DNA of 64,000 nucleotides from Pomphorhynchus laevis (taxonomy: Eukaryota; Acanthocephala; Palaeacanthocephala; Echinorhynchida; Pomphorhynchidae): NCBI GenBank assembly GCA_012934845.2, contig WNNJ02003028.1:1-64000 (forward strand). The letters run 5' to 3'. Every line of letters starts with the position of its first letter. Position 1 is the stretch's first letter. The notes beneath the pieces were generated by a model, which ran no database searches, was not told the origin of the DNA, and worked only from the letters and a program-made list of their open reading frames with translations. This document shows positions 36,125-47,033 of the stretch, piece after piece. Both the position numbers and the translations under genes were made by a program.

Positions 36125-37130
36125 TGCCATTGTCGTATAGATAAATTGATCGATCAGAATAGCTAACAATACAATCACATTGTGTCTTTTTTGCTACTGA
36201 TTCCAAGTCGAACTTGACACAGCTAAAACGCCGTTTTAACAAACCAGCGGTGCTTTTCTTTAAAGGATGTGTATAAAGGAAACACGTACTTTCTAAACGA
36301 GTGTCTTATCGAAAATGAAAAATGATTGCTTATTTAGCTTTATTTCAGAGTAACAAAAGTCAAATAACAAAGTCAAATAAGGTCAAAGTTAATTGTAAAG
36401 AATCGTTTTGAAATCATTTGCCATGGAATCAATACGATTCAGTCACAATACGATTTGTTATTAGAATTGTAATTTTCTGGAGATTTTCCGTTATTTTATG
36501 TAATTTTCTGTTAACATCTTCAGAAAGATGTTAGCATCTTCTGTTAGCATCTTCTGAAAATGCTAACTGAAGTAAGCGAACTATCAAAAATAATCATCTT
36601 TCCTTTGATCCAGCTCCAATAATTATTTATCAATAAATGGATCATTATCAACTGTTTAAAATCAAATAAAATTGTCCCTTTTTTGTTTCAGATCCAATAA
36701 TTCTTTAATTGTTAATAATTAAAATGTTAATGTTTACAATAATCTAATTATTTAAATTATTCCAATAAAATAAAAAATAAAAAATTTCGCGAAATCTTTT
36801 TAACTTCGAATTTTTTGAAATATTCAATTCTAAATTTACTTATATAAAAATTTAAATTGCGGTGTACCCAGAATGAAAAAAGGTACAGAAAACTTTTTTT
36901 ATTTATTTGATAAAAAATGTACATAAACTTTAAAATTTACAATCTTAAACAATGATTAGGTGTATCACAAGTTATAAAATTCAGCATTTCTATTTTTTAT
37001 AGATATATTCAAATACACAATATGTTGTATTTATACAAAAATAATACTAATAACGGGTGGGCTATCTAACAAATAATGATAATTTATTGCAATAAATAAG
37101 ATTAAATACTTAAACGTTTTTAAACAATAT

Positions 37131-38077
37131 CTATTCTCTTGACTTTCTTCTTGTGCCAGTAGAACTTCCACCAGTTTGTCCACCATTCATTTTATAACAG
37201 CAATATAGAGCGCTTGTACTGGTCAACATGCCAACCATTAAAGGCAAGACAAGAAGAGCTGCTGTTGTATCAACTGCATAAAAGCTTATCATACACATTG
37301 CGCTTAATATAGTAGCCATCACTCTCAAGGTAAATGCCTAAATAGTTAACAGTAGGCGTTAATCGATTGATATAAATTACCTTATAAATATCATGCATTA
37401 GGCAAAAGGTCAAGTTCGACATCATACATGCAATTAATGTGGAGATATAGAGTATTCGCATCCAAGGTGTCGATCCATGTTGATCAATAAGAAATCCAGA
37501 AACCCCCATACAAAACACAGCAATATCGATAAAAATCATTGTGAATTTTAAATCCATTATTGCAGGTTTCTTTAAATTCTAATTTAATGGAAAAAGTAAA
37601 ATTGGAATTTAATATAAATAATATACATGAAATATTACAAACTAAAGGTACATTTATCTAACGGATATGTTTAAATATAGCTGATATTTATATATACAAT
37701 AAATTTCAATCACTAAAACCCGGTCTATGGATTTGTCTGATAATGGAAGTAATCAATTTTCATCACACAGTTACGTCCATTCATCCGTACTAAATCAGTG
37801 ATAATCATTGGAAATATATCAATTATAAAATATTTAATTATAAATTTAATTTTACTACAGCTTTGGCTATTTAAAATATCAAAATATGAAAGATTTTTAA
37901 AAGTATTATTACTTAACTACAATAATTCATGGTCAAGTTAAACCTGACTCTATTAATTTAATTTCTACATACCTCAAACCAATTTATATTGAAATGAAGA
38001 GCATAAGATGTTATTCTCACTAAAACGCTAGGTAGAAGAACTATAAATAATGGTCGCAGACATTGGAAGACATCCAT
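37131..38077 (-). CDS. Small multi-span membrane protein, new family, member A (3 exons)
   Basis: Minus-strand exons: 38077-37973 (35 codons from ATG), 37569-37381 (63 codons) and 37337-37131 (68 codons plus stop). They give a 166-residue protein. Introns are 403 and 43 nt, GT-AG, phase 0. The first acceptor could also be 9 nt upstream (adding NLK) without changing frame. Hydrophobic segments lie at about 9-28, 44-62, 70-92, 103-118 and 124-146, with a polar basic tail (GGQTGGSSTGTRRKSRE). The first exon is open upstream to a possible acceptor at TTTTGTAG, so an extra 5' exon is possible. I do not recognise the family. Exon structure and hydrophobicity match member B, 6.6 kb away on the same strand, so these are diverged tandem paralogues. 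Confidence 0.68.
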
Positions 38078-38795
38078 TTGTTTATCTGAAAATTGTTCAT
38101 TTATAATTTCTACAAAATAGTCAAAAAATTAAAAAGAAATTAACCAACCAATTTGGACAATGAAAATTACAACACATAAAACTTATATAATTCAACCATT
38201 GAATCACGTGATTAGTTATTCTGCCAATCGGTAAACTTCAGTAAAAAACATGAGCACAATTCTGTTGATTTCTTCTACGCTGATCAGTGTCAAGTAAACG
38301 TGCAAGCAATTACGGACAGAATACATGATGTGAACATGTAATTCAATACCAACAGTTAGAATGAAAAAGTCGCGCTACTTTCGTTCTCTAGAGGAATCAC
38401 AAGAAAGTAACATTTTTACACAAAAATGCATAAAATGCGATTGTTCACCCTAATGTATTATTATAATAATTTTACGAAAACCCGTAAAAGAAAAATTGTA
38501 TTTGTGATTGAACATTTGTGTTAAGATTACCTTATAACATACGTGGAGTAAAAAACTACTGATTCTTAAGAGGATTTACTGTTTTGCAAACAATTACACC
38601 AAATTGTTTCAATTTAATTATATATTTTGTTTAAAATAAATACAAACAAATGTATATATTCAAATAAACATTTAAATATTTCATCGTAATGTACGATTGA
38701 GAGAAATTAAACAAAAAGTATTATGCACAGATTATACAGATAATATGTGAATATTATCTTTATTAATTGAAAAAAAACTATATATATATTATTGT

Positions 38796-39090
38796 TTGTA
38801 CTAGTTTACCCTCGAAACGGGAAGAGACAAATTTCTAATTCAGAGAAATACAAGTTGTTTAAAAGCTTGATATATTTATATATCAAGCTATATATATTGT
38901 ACTAGTTTACCCTCGAAACGGGAAGAGACAAATTTCTAATTCAGAGAAATACAAGTTGTTTAAAAGCTTGATATATTTATATATCAAGCTATATATATTG
39001 TACTAGTTTACCCTCGAAACGGGAAGAGACAAATTTCTAATTCAGAGAAATACAAGTTGTTTAAAAGCTTGATATATTTATATATCAAGC
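38796..39090. repeat. Tandem repeat, three 101-bp units
   Basis: CTAGTTTACCCTCGAAACGG begins at 38801, 38902 and 39003. Units are practically identical. Each ends in a palindrome AGCTTGATATA...TATATCAAGCT. The near identity suggests recent expansion. Confidence 0.92.
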
Positions 39091-39109
39091 TTATCAATTA
39101 TTAAAATTT

Positions 39110-39380
39110 ATAATTGAAAATTTAAAAAATCAATTTTTATGAATTGACAATTTTTAAATAATAAACGATGTATTTGAATAAGAATTAGAGGTCGTCATCT
39201 TTAGGAACTGCTTTGTAATCAAGTTTTGGACTCTATTAATCAAACCAACATGACAGTGCGGCTGAACACACGCTAATGATGTATTTCCTCTGATTAAATT
39301 TGATTATCTCGTATCTTATTCTAATACAAAGTATATTATTTATTATTCATCCATAAACCTTTTCTACTAATGATTTTAAA
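39110..39380. repeat. Dispersed AT-rich repeat copy
   Basis: Shares the TTTTTATGAATTGAC, AGGTCGTCATC, GATGTATTTCCTCTGAT and TTATTATTCATCCATAAA segments with 34200-34400. No gene is seen. Confidence 0.65.
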
Positions 39381-39849
39381 TTTATTTTTAATATTATTGT
39401 GTTAATTTATGTATTTTATTATTTCTGATTGATGATATTTTTATAGTAATTTAGTTTAAAATATATATCAATTAAAGCTTTAATATCCTTCAGTTGTGGA
39501 ATTGTTTGTATTTTAGCTACACACCCTATTTATAGGAATTATCTACCATTTATTATAATTCATTTATTATCATTACATACTGGTGTATGATAAAAATATA
39601 TTAAAAAGCTTCTTCATCAGTTCCTGACGATGACCTTAAATCCTTATCCTTATACATCGTATGTTATTTATTAGTCAATTCATAACAATATATTTTTATT
39701 TTAAATTTTAATTTTAAATTTTAGCTTGATATAAATTATGTAAAATCTTATTTAAACAATATGCTTTGTATTAGAATAATACACGCCAGATAATATATCT
39801 ACTATAAATTATCTACTATAATTTATTATTATTTTTGAATAAACTTATT

Positions 39850-41540
39850 ACATACAATAAAATATACAATAATTGTGCGTGATGAACCATCAAGTCATCA
39901 TTTGTGCTGCAATTGTAATGGACCGGCCCAGTTTGTAAGGGATGCACATACGCAAGATCAGGACAAGAACATGTCAATTGTCGTCCCCAACATTGTAAAT
40001 AATTCCACTCACTCAAACAAGTTTACTAACACAGAGCAATTTTAAAGTTGCGCCGGCACGTACCGATCATGTTGCTTAGATTGCTACGTCTACTGTCCGT
40101 ACTGCCGTAATGTCAGCATTAACAATTTTAGATTGGCAGGGTGATCACGATCGCCTTATGCAACAACGTCCAACTCACACCAGTGATGAGTCAACTAAGG
40201 TGTTTGATTTTGTACCTGACATACTATATATTCACATGTAACCGCGAATGTTACCTAACTGTTTAATGATCAAGTCGAATTTCGCTATAAGCCGGTTATT
40301 TACTGGACACCTGGTTAGTAAAGACACATCTAGTTAGTGTCACAAGACACTTCAGTTACGTAATGCAATGCCAGATGTGTTTTCATCGACTTGTTTAGGC
40401 TGATTTGCATAACTGATGCGGGATTGAACTTTAGAAACTATTAAACGCAGGATCGAACTTCGAAAACGTGGCCAACTTTTGAACTGTTTGAATAAGGAAG
40501 AACGTTACATCCACATTAACAGCTGGCTATACACGATAGTTCGGTTCGAGACTAAAAAAGAAGTACTGTAATCTTGTATGCAAAGATAGGTTAACTGATG
40601 ATACCTCCTGCTGGCGGATCATGGTTCCACAGATTGTCTATCATTGGTACCAAAATCGGAAATAGTTCTGTTAAGAAACTGCTAGAAGCTCTTGATCCTT
40701 TCCCTGCCGATAAAAGTCAAGCTAATATGATAAATGAACGGATAATAAGTGCGCTTCCACATCATTCATACCTGTTCTTGTCGCTAACTGCGAAGGACAT
40801 TCTACGGTCTGCAAGTTCGACCTCAGGATCTTTAAGTCCATCTGGGACCGACACTGCTTTTGCGACGATGCTTACAGGCTTCGGTACACACTCGCAAAAA
40901 CTGGCAGAGAGTCTCGTTCTGTCGGATGTGCAACATTGCATCAGATCACATTTCTCCCGAAATTTTGGAAGCCTTCATAGCGTGTAAATTGGTTGCTATT
41001 CCTAAGAAAACTAGTGGTCTACGCCAAATGGGCATTAAAAACGTCGACAGACGCATCATATCCCGTCCGATTCTACGTCACATTAAGTCAGACCTACAAA
41101 AAGCGGCTGATCTGATTAATTGTACGTAGCGCATCGAAGCGGCATCGGAAGAGTTTTCCAATAAGCCTAAAAACGGCATACGTTTTGTAGATGCAAGCAA
41201 CGTCTTTAACCGTCTTAACTGTCAAGTTACCGTTGCAAACATCCGGTTCATCTACCTGGCCTATAATGTTGATACCATAGTATATTCTTCCGACATTCGG
41301 CTGGTTTTAAATAACGAGTCCATATACTCACGTGAAGGGGTCAGATAAGGGGATCCCTTTGCGAAGACAGCCTTTGCAATGGCTTCGATACCACTGATTC
41401 AGCTTTATCGAGTCACATTGTTTGGGAATTATACAAAGCTGGTATGCAGACGACGCTTACTTTGCTGCTACACCGTATTTGATAGAAAAAGCCTAGAATT
41501 TGTTATTCGATCTCAAGCCTGACACTGAATTCTATGTAAA
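39850..41540 (+). mobile_element. Reverse-transcriptase element, second copy (N-terminal half)
   Basis: 39890-39990 encodes a zinc-knuckle-like block (CCNCNGP, then QEHVNC). 40598-41130 gives WRRCLQASV, IAFACKLVAIPKK-like, GIKNVDRRIISRPIL. 41170-41420 gives RFVDASNVFNRLN (RT motif A) and ESIYSREGV-x-GDPFA (motif B). This is the same family as 11630-19727, but covers the earlier half of the RT. It is broken in several places and cut at about 41540. A further scrap of the motif B block lies at 42568-42625. Confidence 0.65.
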
Positions 41541-41675
41541 TACGTCCTACTATTATATAATATTATATATAATTGTAGGTAAATTTTATAGCACGACCAA
41601 AAATGACGAACAAATTAAGGTTGACGTTTTGCCCTTGTGGGCTTTTTCAATTGTATCGGCAAATACATTAAATAT

Positions 41676-41926
41676 ATATACTTTAATGAAGTGTAGAAAA
41701 CAGGCAAAGACACTTATAATTTATTTAAACGTTTCGTCCTTTATAGGGACTTCGTCAGTATATTGTAAGTATTTAATAATAAAGACAATTTGTTTACCAG
41801 ACTGTTTAAAAAATTGTGTTGATTATTAAATACTTACAATATACTGACGAAGTCCCCATAAAGGACGAAACTTTAAATAAATTATACGTGTATTTGCCTG
41901 TTTTATACACTTCATTAAAGTATATA
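41676..41926. repeat. Inverted repeat, about 107-bp arms
   Basis: 41676-41783 pairs with about 41820-41926 with only a few mismatches. Each arm contains CGTCCTTTATRGGGACTTCGTCAGTATATTG, itself a small hairpin (GTCC/GGAC). Phrases of this kind are typical at ends of animal retroelements. It interrupts the RT element. Confidence 0.8.
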
Positions 41927-42188
41927 ATCATATCCTTATGGATCTATATAATCTAGGCACGATCCATAATCGCACCTAGATTATATATGGAACGGTTTAA
42001 AACTATATATAATGTATATAATGCCTCCTTGTGAGAGATATTTATGCCTCCACACAAGGAGGCCTAAATACCAGGCAGCATTCTTTATTTCCTAATCAGA
42101 CCAAGAAATAGAACCGAATTATTCTTGCAATATTATGAATCACTATGTATGCCCAGTCGCCATATGTGTGTGACGACAAACTTTAGCA

Positions 42189-42229
42189 ACGGCAGACGCG
42201 TTTCGCTCTAACGAGCTCATCAGTACCAT
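42189..42229 (-). ncRNA. Complete minimal type I hammerhead ribozyme
   Basis: On the minus strand: ATGGTA-CTGATGA-GCTC-GTTA-GAGC-GAA-ACGCGT-C-TGCCGT. Helix I is 6 bp (ATGGTA with TGCCGT, two G-U pairs). Helix II is 4 bp with loop GTTA. The GAA and CTGATGA boxes are exact, and the cleavage site is GTC at 42195/42194. Helix III is only ACGCGT, which is self-complementary. That is the hallmark of minimal hammerheads that work as dimers, as known in Penelope-like elements, retrozymes and newt satellite RNA. Every core requirement is met. The host repeat is not identified. Confidence 0.8.
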
Positions 42230-42567
42230 GCCTTTAATAATCATCAATAGGCACCTTAACACACATAGCAGTGTTTAAAGCTCGAAAAATTAAACTACTT
42301 TTAATCTGTCTGAATAATCAGAGAGAATTTATCATGGCAGTACGCATCAGGCACTAAATTCTTTTTTATAGAAATGCTGTTTTACAAGGACACATTCAAG
42401 TGTACAAATATATAAAATATAATTTTAATTTGTAGCAACAATATAATTAGGTGTAACAACAAATTATATTTACATTGTCGTTGCCGGACTTAATTTGTAT
42501 GTATTTTTTAAAAGTACTTTTTTTGTATATATACATTTTAAGATATAGTGATTTTATATATGCCATG

Positions 42568-42625
42568 TGAACTTTAACGAGCCCATATTCTCACTTGAAG
42601 GGGTCAAATAAGGGGATTCTTATAA
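42568..42625 (+). mobile_element. Scrap of the reverse-transcriptase element
   Basis: ACGAGCCCATATTCTCAC and GAAGGGGTCAAATAAGGGGAT closely match 41317-41362 (RT motif B region). It is a short leftover of the same family. Confidence 0.55.
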
Positions 42626-42639
42626 GGGGATTACCTCTA

Positions 42640-42985
42640 ATCCTTATTCTGATACAACGTCTGTTATTTATTAGTCACTTCATAAAAATTGATTTTTATT
42701 TTTAATTTCAGTTTATAATTCATCTTGATATAAATTATATAAAATCTTATAACAATTATTTATTATTAATTAATACATAGTTTGTTATCTATTAGTCACT
42801 TCATAAAAATTGATTTTTATTTTTAATTTCAGTTTATAATTCATCTTGATATAAATTATAAAAAATCTAAAAACAATTATTAATTTTAAGTTTTAATTAT
42901 TAAATTTTGATTTAGCATTATTTTGTTTTGTTTATTTTATAATTATATTAAATACGTAGAATCAGTTAGCTGATTTAAATTGCTT
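42640..42985. repeat. Dispersed AT-rich repeat, two overlapping copies
   Basis: Reverse orientation to 33998: CCTCTAATCCTTATTCTGATAC ... AAATACGTAGAATCAGTTAGCTGATTT, with the block TTATTAGTCACTTCATAAAA repeated at 42668 and 42791. Confidence 0.75.
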
Positions 42986-43333
42986 TCCGTGAAAATGCTT
43001 AAATCAAATATTAAATCACAACATATACATTGTATGAATACGTTTACTTTGTCATTCATCATTATTGTGTCCGGAATCCGATAAGATAATAATTTCTAAG
43101 TGTATTAATTTATAATTTACAAATTATTTAATTAATTTATTACAGAAAATTGTTAGTTTATTATGGAAAATCATAAACATATTGCTGTATGATTTCATTA
43201 GATAATAATTATTTAAGCTATAAAGTAATATATTACTTAATTTAGTACAAACTAATTGTAATATTATAATATTATAATATAATAAATATAAAAATGTTTT
43301 ACGAAATAATTTGCATCAATTATAAAGTTTTAA

Positions 43334-43525
43334 TCATTTGATCTTTTGTTCGAGCATATATTTAAAATAATAACTTAGCGAAGAAATCATCTTAAAAGTG
43401 ATGTTAAATGAAATGGTGATTATGATGAATGCTAAGATAACGATATTGAATGCAAAAGTAAGAAGATTAAATATGCCTTGATTAACTGATTGTTTAAAGA
43501 TAAAAATATACATCGATGAAAACAC
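43334..43525 (-). CDS. Possible hydrophobic exon, hypothetical
   Basis: The open stretch encodes two adjacent hydrophobic segments (NLLTFAFNIVILAFIIITISF ...) and a basic end (EQKIK), with possible acceptor AATCAG upstream. In size and place it could be a last exon of the membrane family at 30-38 kb, but the phase differs and residues do not align clearly. AT-rich DNA often gives hydrophobic ORFs, so chance is likely. Confidence 0.22.
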   Translation of the reverse strand: MFSSMYIFIFKQSVNQGIFNLLTFAFNIVILAFIIITISFNITFKMISSLSYYFKYMLEQKIK

Positions 43526-44159
43526 TATAATGCTTTATATAGTGATTTATTGGTCAATCACTTTGCTTAATTTGTTCAGTTGTTTAATAATAAATAAAAT
43601 CTGAAAGAAAATTTGAATTATTTTATTAAAATATTTTACAAATAAATTATTTGTTTATAATATTTATATTTCCAAATGATTCAAAACTAATAAATTCTTA
43701 AATTTTGTTTTAAGAATTTAAATTTTGTTTTATCGCATTTTGATTTTTGTTTTATTAATTTTTATTGGTATTTAAAAGCTGCTTTGAACAAAAAATTAAA
43801 ATGCCAGGATAGTAATTCAAAATCGTAACTCGTAATTTGAATAATTCATCACTTAACTTGCTACAAGTAATTCTGATATATTTCATGCAATTAAATCTCT
43901 TAATATGAAGACCTTTTATCTTAACTTCATTAAAAATCCCAAAGTGGAATGAACATTGTACCACATATCATTTTATCGAATTATATAATGCATTATTTAA
44001 GATAAATCAATTTTTTATATAAAGTCATTTAATTATTATTTTTAATCTGTTGCATTAGTACATAATTTTTCAAAAGCCAAAATTGATCTTGGCCTTAATA
44101 GATTTAAGTTCATCTTAATGAATATGTACTAAAACATAAATTGATAAACCGGTAATTTC

Positions 44160-44864
44160 TTAAAAGAAGTGATGTCTTAGAAAGTATAGCATCGGTAAAG
44201 TTTTATATAACATCGGCCGTAATGTTTGAGTACTTGACTTTGAGCACTCTTTTGGAATACGTCCTTTTCTTTTTACAACATTATCTTTAAAGAATCCAAT
44301 TATATTACCGCGTGGATAGTACTTTGTGACCACCACAAATGTTATCCGTGGATACCCTGAGTAATTATTGTCACTAATAACTATAGCCAATCCATAACCA
44401 ACAGTTCTACTACCCTTCCAGATTAGTTGGGTGAAATGAAGTACGTTTGCTGGTGTACTATGTTCCAGCTTATAATTGTATTCAGTGATTTCACAATACC
44501 AACTTTGGCAAGCTTTATCCAATTGATTATCGAAAAAATATTTTAAACTGTAATCTGTGTCACTGCTTACAGTTCTGTAGCGATAAAGGTTTTCTCCTTT
44601 TTGCTTGGCATTATCACCTGTTTCGTGATCGAACAGATCGTTGGAAGCAAGATATTCAGCGTATCTCCTTGATTCCGCATTTAGCGTTTCGTCGAAAGTT
44701 AGTGGAGCGCTGCCGTGATCACGCCTATAATTGTTGTGGCATTTGTGCATTGCTTGTTCAAACATCTTGATTTGATTTTGGCTTAAATGCAATAGCCTAT
44801 TTGACACTGTCTCTTTAATTATGCTTAAAAAACAGATTGTATAGATCGTATTAAGATTGATCAT
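44160..44864 (-). CDS. CAP/SCP-domain secreted protein (GAPR-1-like), gene 1
   Basis: A single-exon ORF of 234 residues. Residues 1-20 form a likely signal peptide; the CAP domain spans about 30-195. The four cavity residues typical of GAPR-1-like CAP proteins are present: H80 (FDHE), E91 (GENL), E125 (WYCEI) and H143 (in LHFTQLIW, the CAP1 signature). KYYPRGNIIGFF matches the second signature region. C119 and C124 could form a disulfide. CAP proteins bind sterols or lipids, and parasite members are often secreted into the host; neither activity is shown here. It lies 714 bp downstream of gene 2 on the same strand, clearly a tandem duplicate. The C-terminal 25 residues are hydrophobic and basic, without clear function. 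Confidence 0.9.
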   Translation of the reverse strand: MINLNTIYTICFLSIIKETVSNRLLHLSQNQIKMFEQAMHKCHNNYRRDHGSAPLTFDETLNAESRRYAEYLASNDLFDHETGDNAKQKGENLYRYRTVSSDTDYSLKYFFDNQLDKACQSWYCEITEYNYKLEHSTPANVLHFTQLIWKGSRTVGYGLAIVISDNNYSGYPRITFVVVTKYYPRGNIIGFFKDNVVKRKGRIPKECSKSSTQTLRPMLYKTLPMLYFLRHHFF

Positions 44865-45578
44865 TAGTAATTCCTTAAATGCTTTTTTATCGTTTGTTCG
44901 TTTTATATGTTAATCACTTATAATGTCGATTACCATGACAATAATATTTGAAATGTTAACGCGTTTGAGATGCCGTATCGAGAGCGGAATAACTTTTCAA
45001 TATAATTTTATCCAAGTACAGTTTAGTATTTTTATGCGATACGCTTAGATACTCTTTCACATACGATGTTATACAGAAATATAAATGCTAGGTTTCTGTT
45101 GAATCAAACTAAATTTATAACGGTTTAGATGCATTTTTATCCAACGATAAAATGATTTTTATCGTGCAATGTACTCTATTTTTCATGGTGAAATATCGAT
45201 ATGTGCTAAGTTAAGCATGACTCATTACATTTAAAAGTTGGACTACAGCTATTTTATAATACAATTTCTGCCTTTGATTGCTAATTAAAAATATTATTTA
45301 AGAATGTTTATGAGTAGTGTAAAATAATAAAATAAAATATTTCAGTTTTAAAATGGCAAAATTTGATTATAACAGATAAATAGTGATAATAAATAAAATA
45401 AAATATTTCAGTTTTAAAATAGGAAAACCGGATTATAACAGATAAATAGAATGACTGTAGAGTCAGTAAAGCTATTTCTTCATAAACAAATGTAAAGTGT
45501 TTAAGTATTTTATTATGAGACTCATATAATGCCAAGCGAGTTAATCCAGAAATTAACATATCCTGTTTTGATTCGACT
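44865..45578. other. Spacer between CAP genes
   Basis: No gene is supported. 45325-45450 has a 71-bp direct repeat (ATAAATAAAATAAAATATTTCAGTTTTAAAAT). An open minus-strand stretch at 45308-45589 reads through this repeat and is probably chance. Confidence 0.5.
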
Positions 45579-46328
45579 TCAAAGTTCAAAAATATAATAT
45601 AAATGATTACTAAAAATGAATGATATTAAAAGAAACGGATATAAGAGTACTAGGCTCAGTTGTGGACTACAGCAACTCATACACTCCACAGGTATATTTC
45701 CATTTCTTTTTAATACATTCTCATCGAAGAAATCAATTATATTACCAGCTGGATAATATCTTGCAACAACGACAAATTTCAATTTTGAGTTCTCTGGGAC
45801 ACTGTCGTCTACAAATGCAGCCAGTCCATATCCAACGAGTTTGCTTGATTTCCACACAAGTTGCGTAAAGTGGAGAATTGAATTGCCAGTCCGATGCTCT
45901 TCTTTGTAGTTGTAATCCTTAATCTCACAATACCAACCTTTGCAAGCCGCGTCTAGTGAATTATTAAAAACTTCATACAAGACACTATCAACATCACTGC
46001 CATAAGAAAAAAACTCAAACAAATTTTCACCGTTCCTCGTGTTATTTTTGTCATGCTCGAATATTCCATTTTTAACTAAATACCTGGCATACTGATGTGC
46101 TTCCCTAGTAAGCTTTTCATTGATTGCTAACGGTTGTGAATTGTGATTTTTTCTGTAACGCGTATGGCATTCATTCATCGCAAATTCAAATCTGCTTTGT
46201 TGATCAGTATTTAAATCTATTAATTTAGAATCTACTATTTGTATGAAATTTAGGATTGACAGGATAACGCTTATTAATCGTATAAAAGAATAAAGTTCTA
46301 CCATTAATGTTTTATATCGTAATGTCAT
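45579..46328 (-). CDS. CAP/SCP-domain secreted protein, gene 2
   Basis: A single-exon ORF of 249 residues. Residues 10-33 are hydrophobic (signal peptide or anchor). The CAP domain at about 45-210 keeps H92, E101, E135 and H153, with LHFTQLVWK, VGYGLA and RYYPAGNIIDFF. GWYCEIKDYNY and the cysteine pair are shared with gene 1. The protein ends in a long hydrophobic stretch (LSLVLLYPFLLISFIFSNHLYYIF), so it may be GPI- or membrane-anchored, unlike gene 1. A shorter start at Met9 is also possible. It is the tandem paralogue of the gene at 44160. Confidence 0.9.
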   Translation of the reverse strand: MTLRYKTLMVELYSFIRLISVILSILNFIQIVDSKLIDLNTDQQSRFEFAMNECHTRYRKNHNSQPLAINEKLTREAHQYARYLVKNGIFEHDKNNTRNGENLFEFFSYGSDVDSVLYEVFNNSLDAACKGWYCEIKDYNYKEEHRTGNSILHFTQLVWKSSKLVGYGLAAFVDDSVPENSKLKFVVVARYYPAGNIIDFFDENVLKRNGNIPVECMSCCSPQLSLVLLYPFLLISFIFSNHLYYIFEL

Positions 46329-46556
46329 TATATTTTACGGGTAGAAATATTTATAATATGCTGCATTTAAACAAAAAAAACTTTTAAAGACAACTTAATT
46401 TATCAACGTTTAATTTGTCACCAAGTCGCAATAATTTATTACTTTTTAAAATAACGCATTCTTTTTACTGCATGTAGTTTATCTTTTACAGTTAACACTT
46501 GTTGTTTAAAGGGGCTAATGAAAAGAGTTTTCTGTTAGAAACATATTTTATTTTTC

Positions 46557-46811
46557 TGACTGTGGAACGATATTATCCTCACAGGTATTGATACTATTTT
46601 AGATACAGCAGGACGCTACTAATCAGCCTGGGTGGGTATCATCAGCTGTTGACCCAGACCTACATTTCGCGTTCCGACTCTTATTATCTGCCTTCTCCGT
46701 ACACTGATGCTGATCGGATTCGAACTCAGGACGTCTGTATCGCGATTCAACGCTACATCCACCAGACTGGCTGCTCCAGTGATGTAGATATGCATATCTG
46801 TATATTGATTT
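46557..46811 (-). repeat. tRNA-derived SINE, copy 1
   Basis: On the minus strand a tRNA-like head carries an A box-like GCCAGTCTGGTGG and a B box GAGTTCGAATCC (46716-46727). The body follows, with a 3' tail GATTAGTAGCGTCCTGCTGTATC and ATCAATACCTGTGAGGATAATATCGT. A second full copy is at 54412 and tail-only fragments are at 46957 and 54630. This fits a polymerase III-transcribed SINE moved by a LINE; the partner LINE is unknown. Confidence 0.8.
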
Positions 46812-46956
46812 TGGTAAGAGATCGTATTCTAACAATCTATTAGAAACCTACCCGATGTGTGTGACTCGCCAACCGGATCACTGTTTTTCATGCTGCCACT
46901 TGCAGTGAATGTATTTAATTTAATTTAATTGCATCTGTGAGCTGGAATTCATCTGA

Positions 46957-47033
46957 TTGTGGCACGATATTATCCTCACAGGTATTGATCTTATTTTTGA
47001 TACATCAGTAAGCTACTAATCAGCCTAGGTGGG
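46957..47033 (-). repeat. SINE tail fragment
   Basis: Matches the last 75 bases of the SINE at 46557 (GTGGCACGATATTATCCTCAC ... CTACTAATCAGCCT), with no tRNA head. It is 5' truncated, as reverse-transcribed copies often are. Confidence 0.75.

Noticed and set aside
38796-39090. CRISPR-like array
   Set aside because: Three identical adjacent 101-bp units without spacers: a plain tandem repeat, and the genome is eukaryotic.
43755-43964. 69-codon minus-strand ORF as a gene
   Set aside because: No family, no membrane or signal features, no convincing splice sites; typical of chance in AT-rich DNA.
46557-46811. Hammerhead inside the SINE (CTGATGA and CGAAA on the minus strand)
   Set aside because: The boxes are present, but no complementary helix II or III strands exist in any order.
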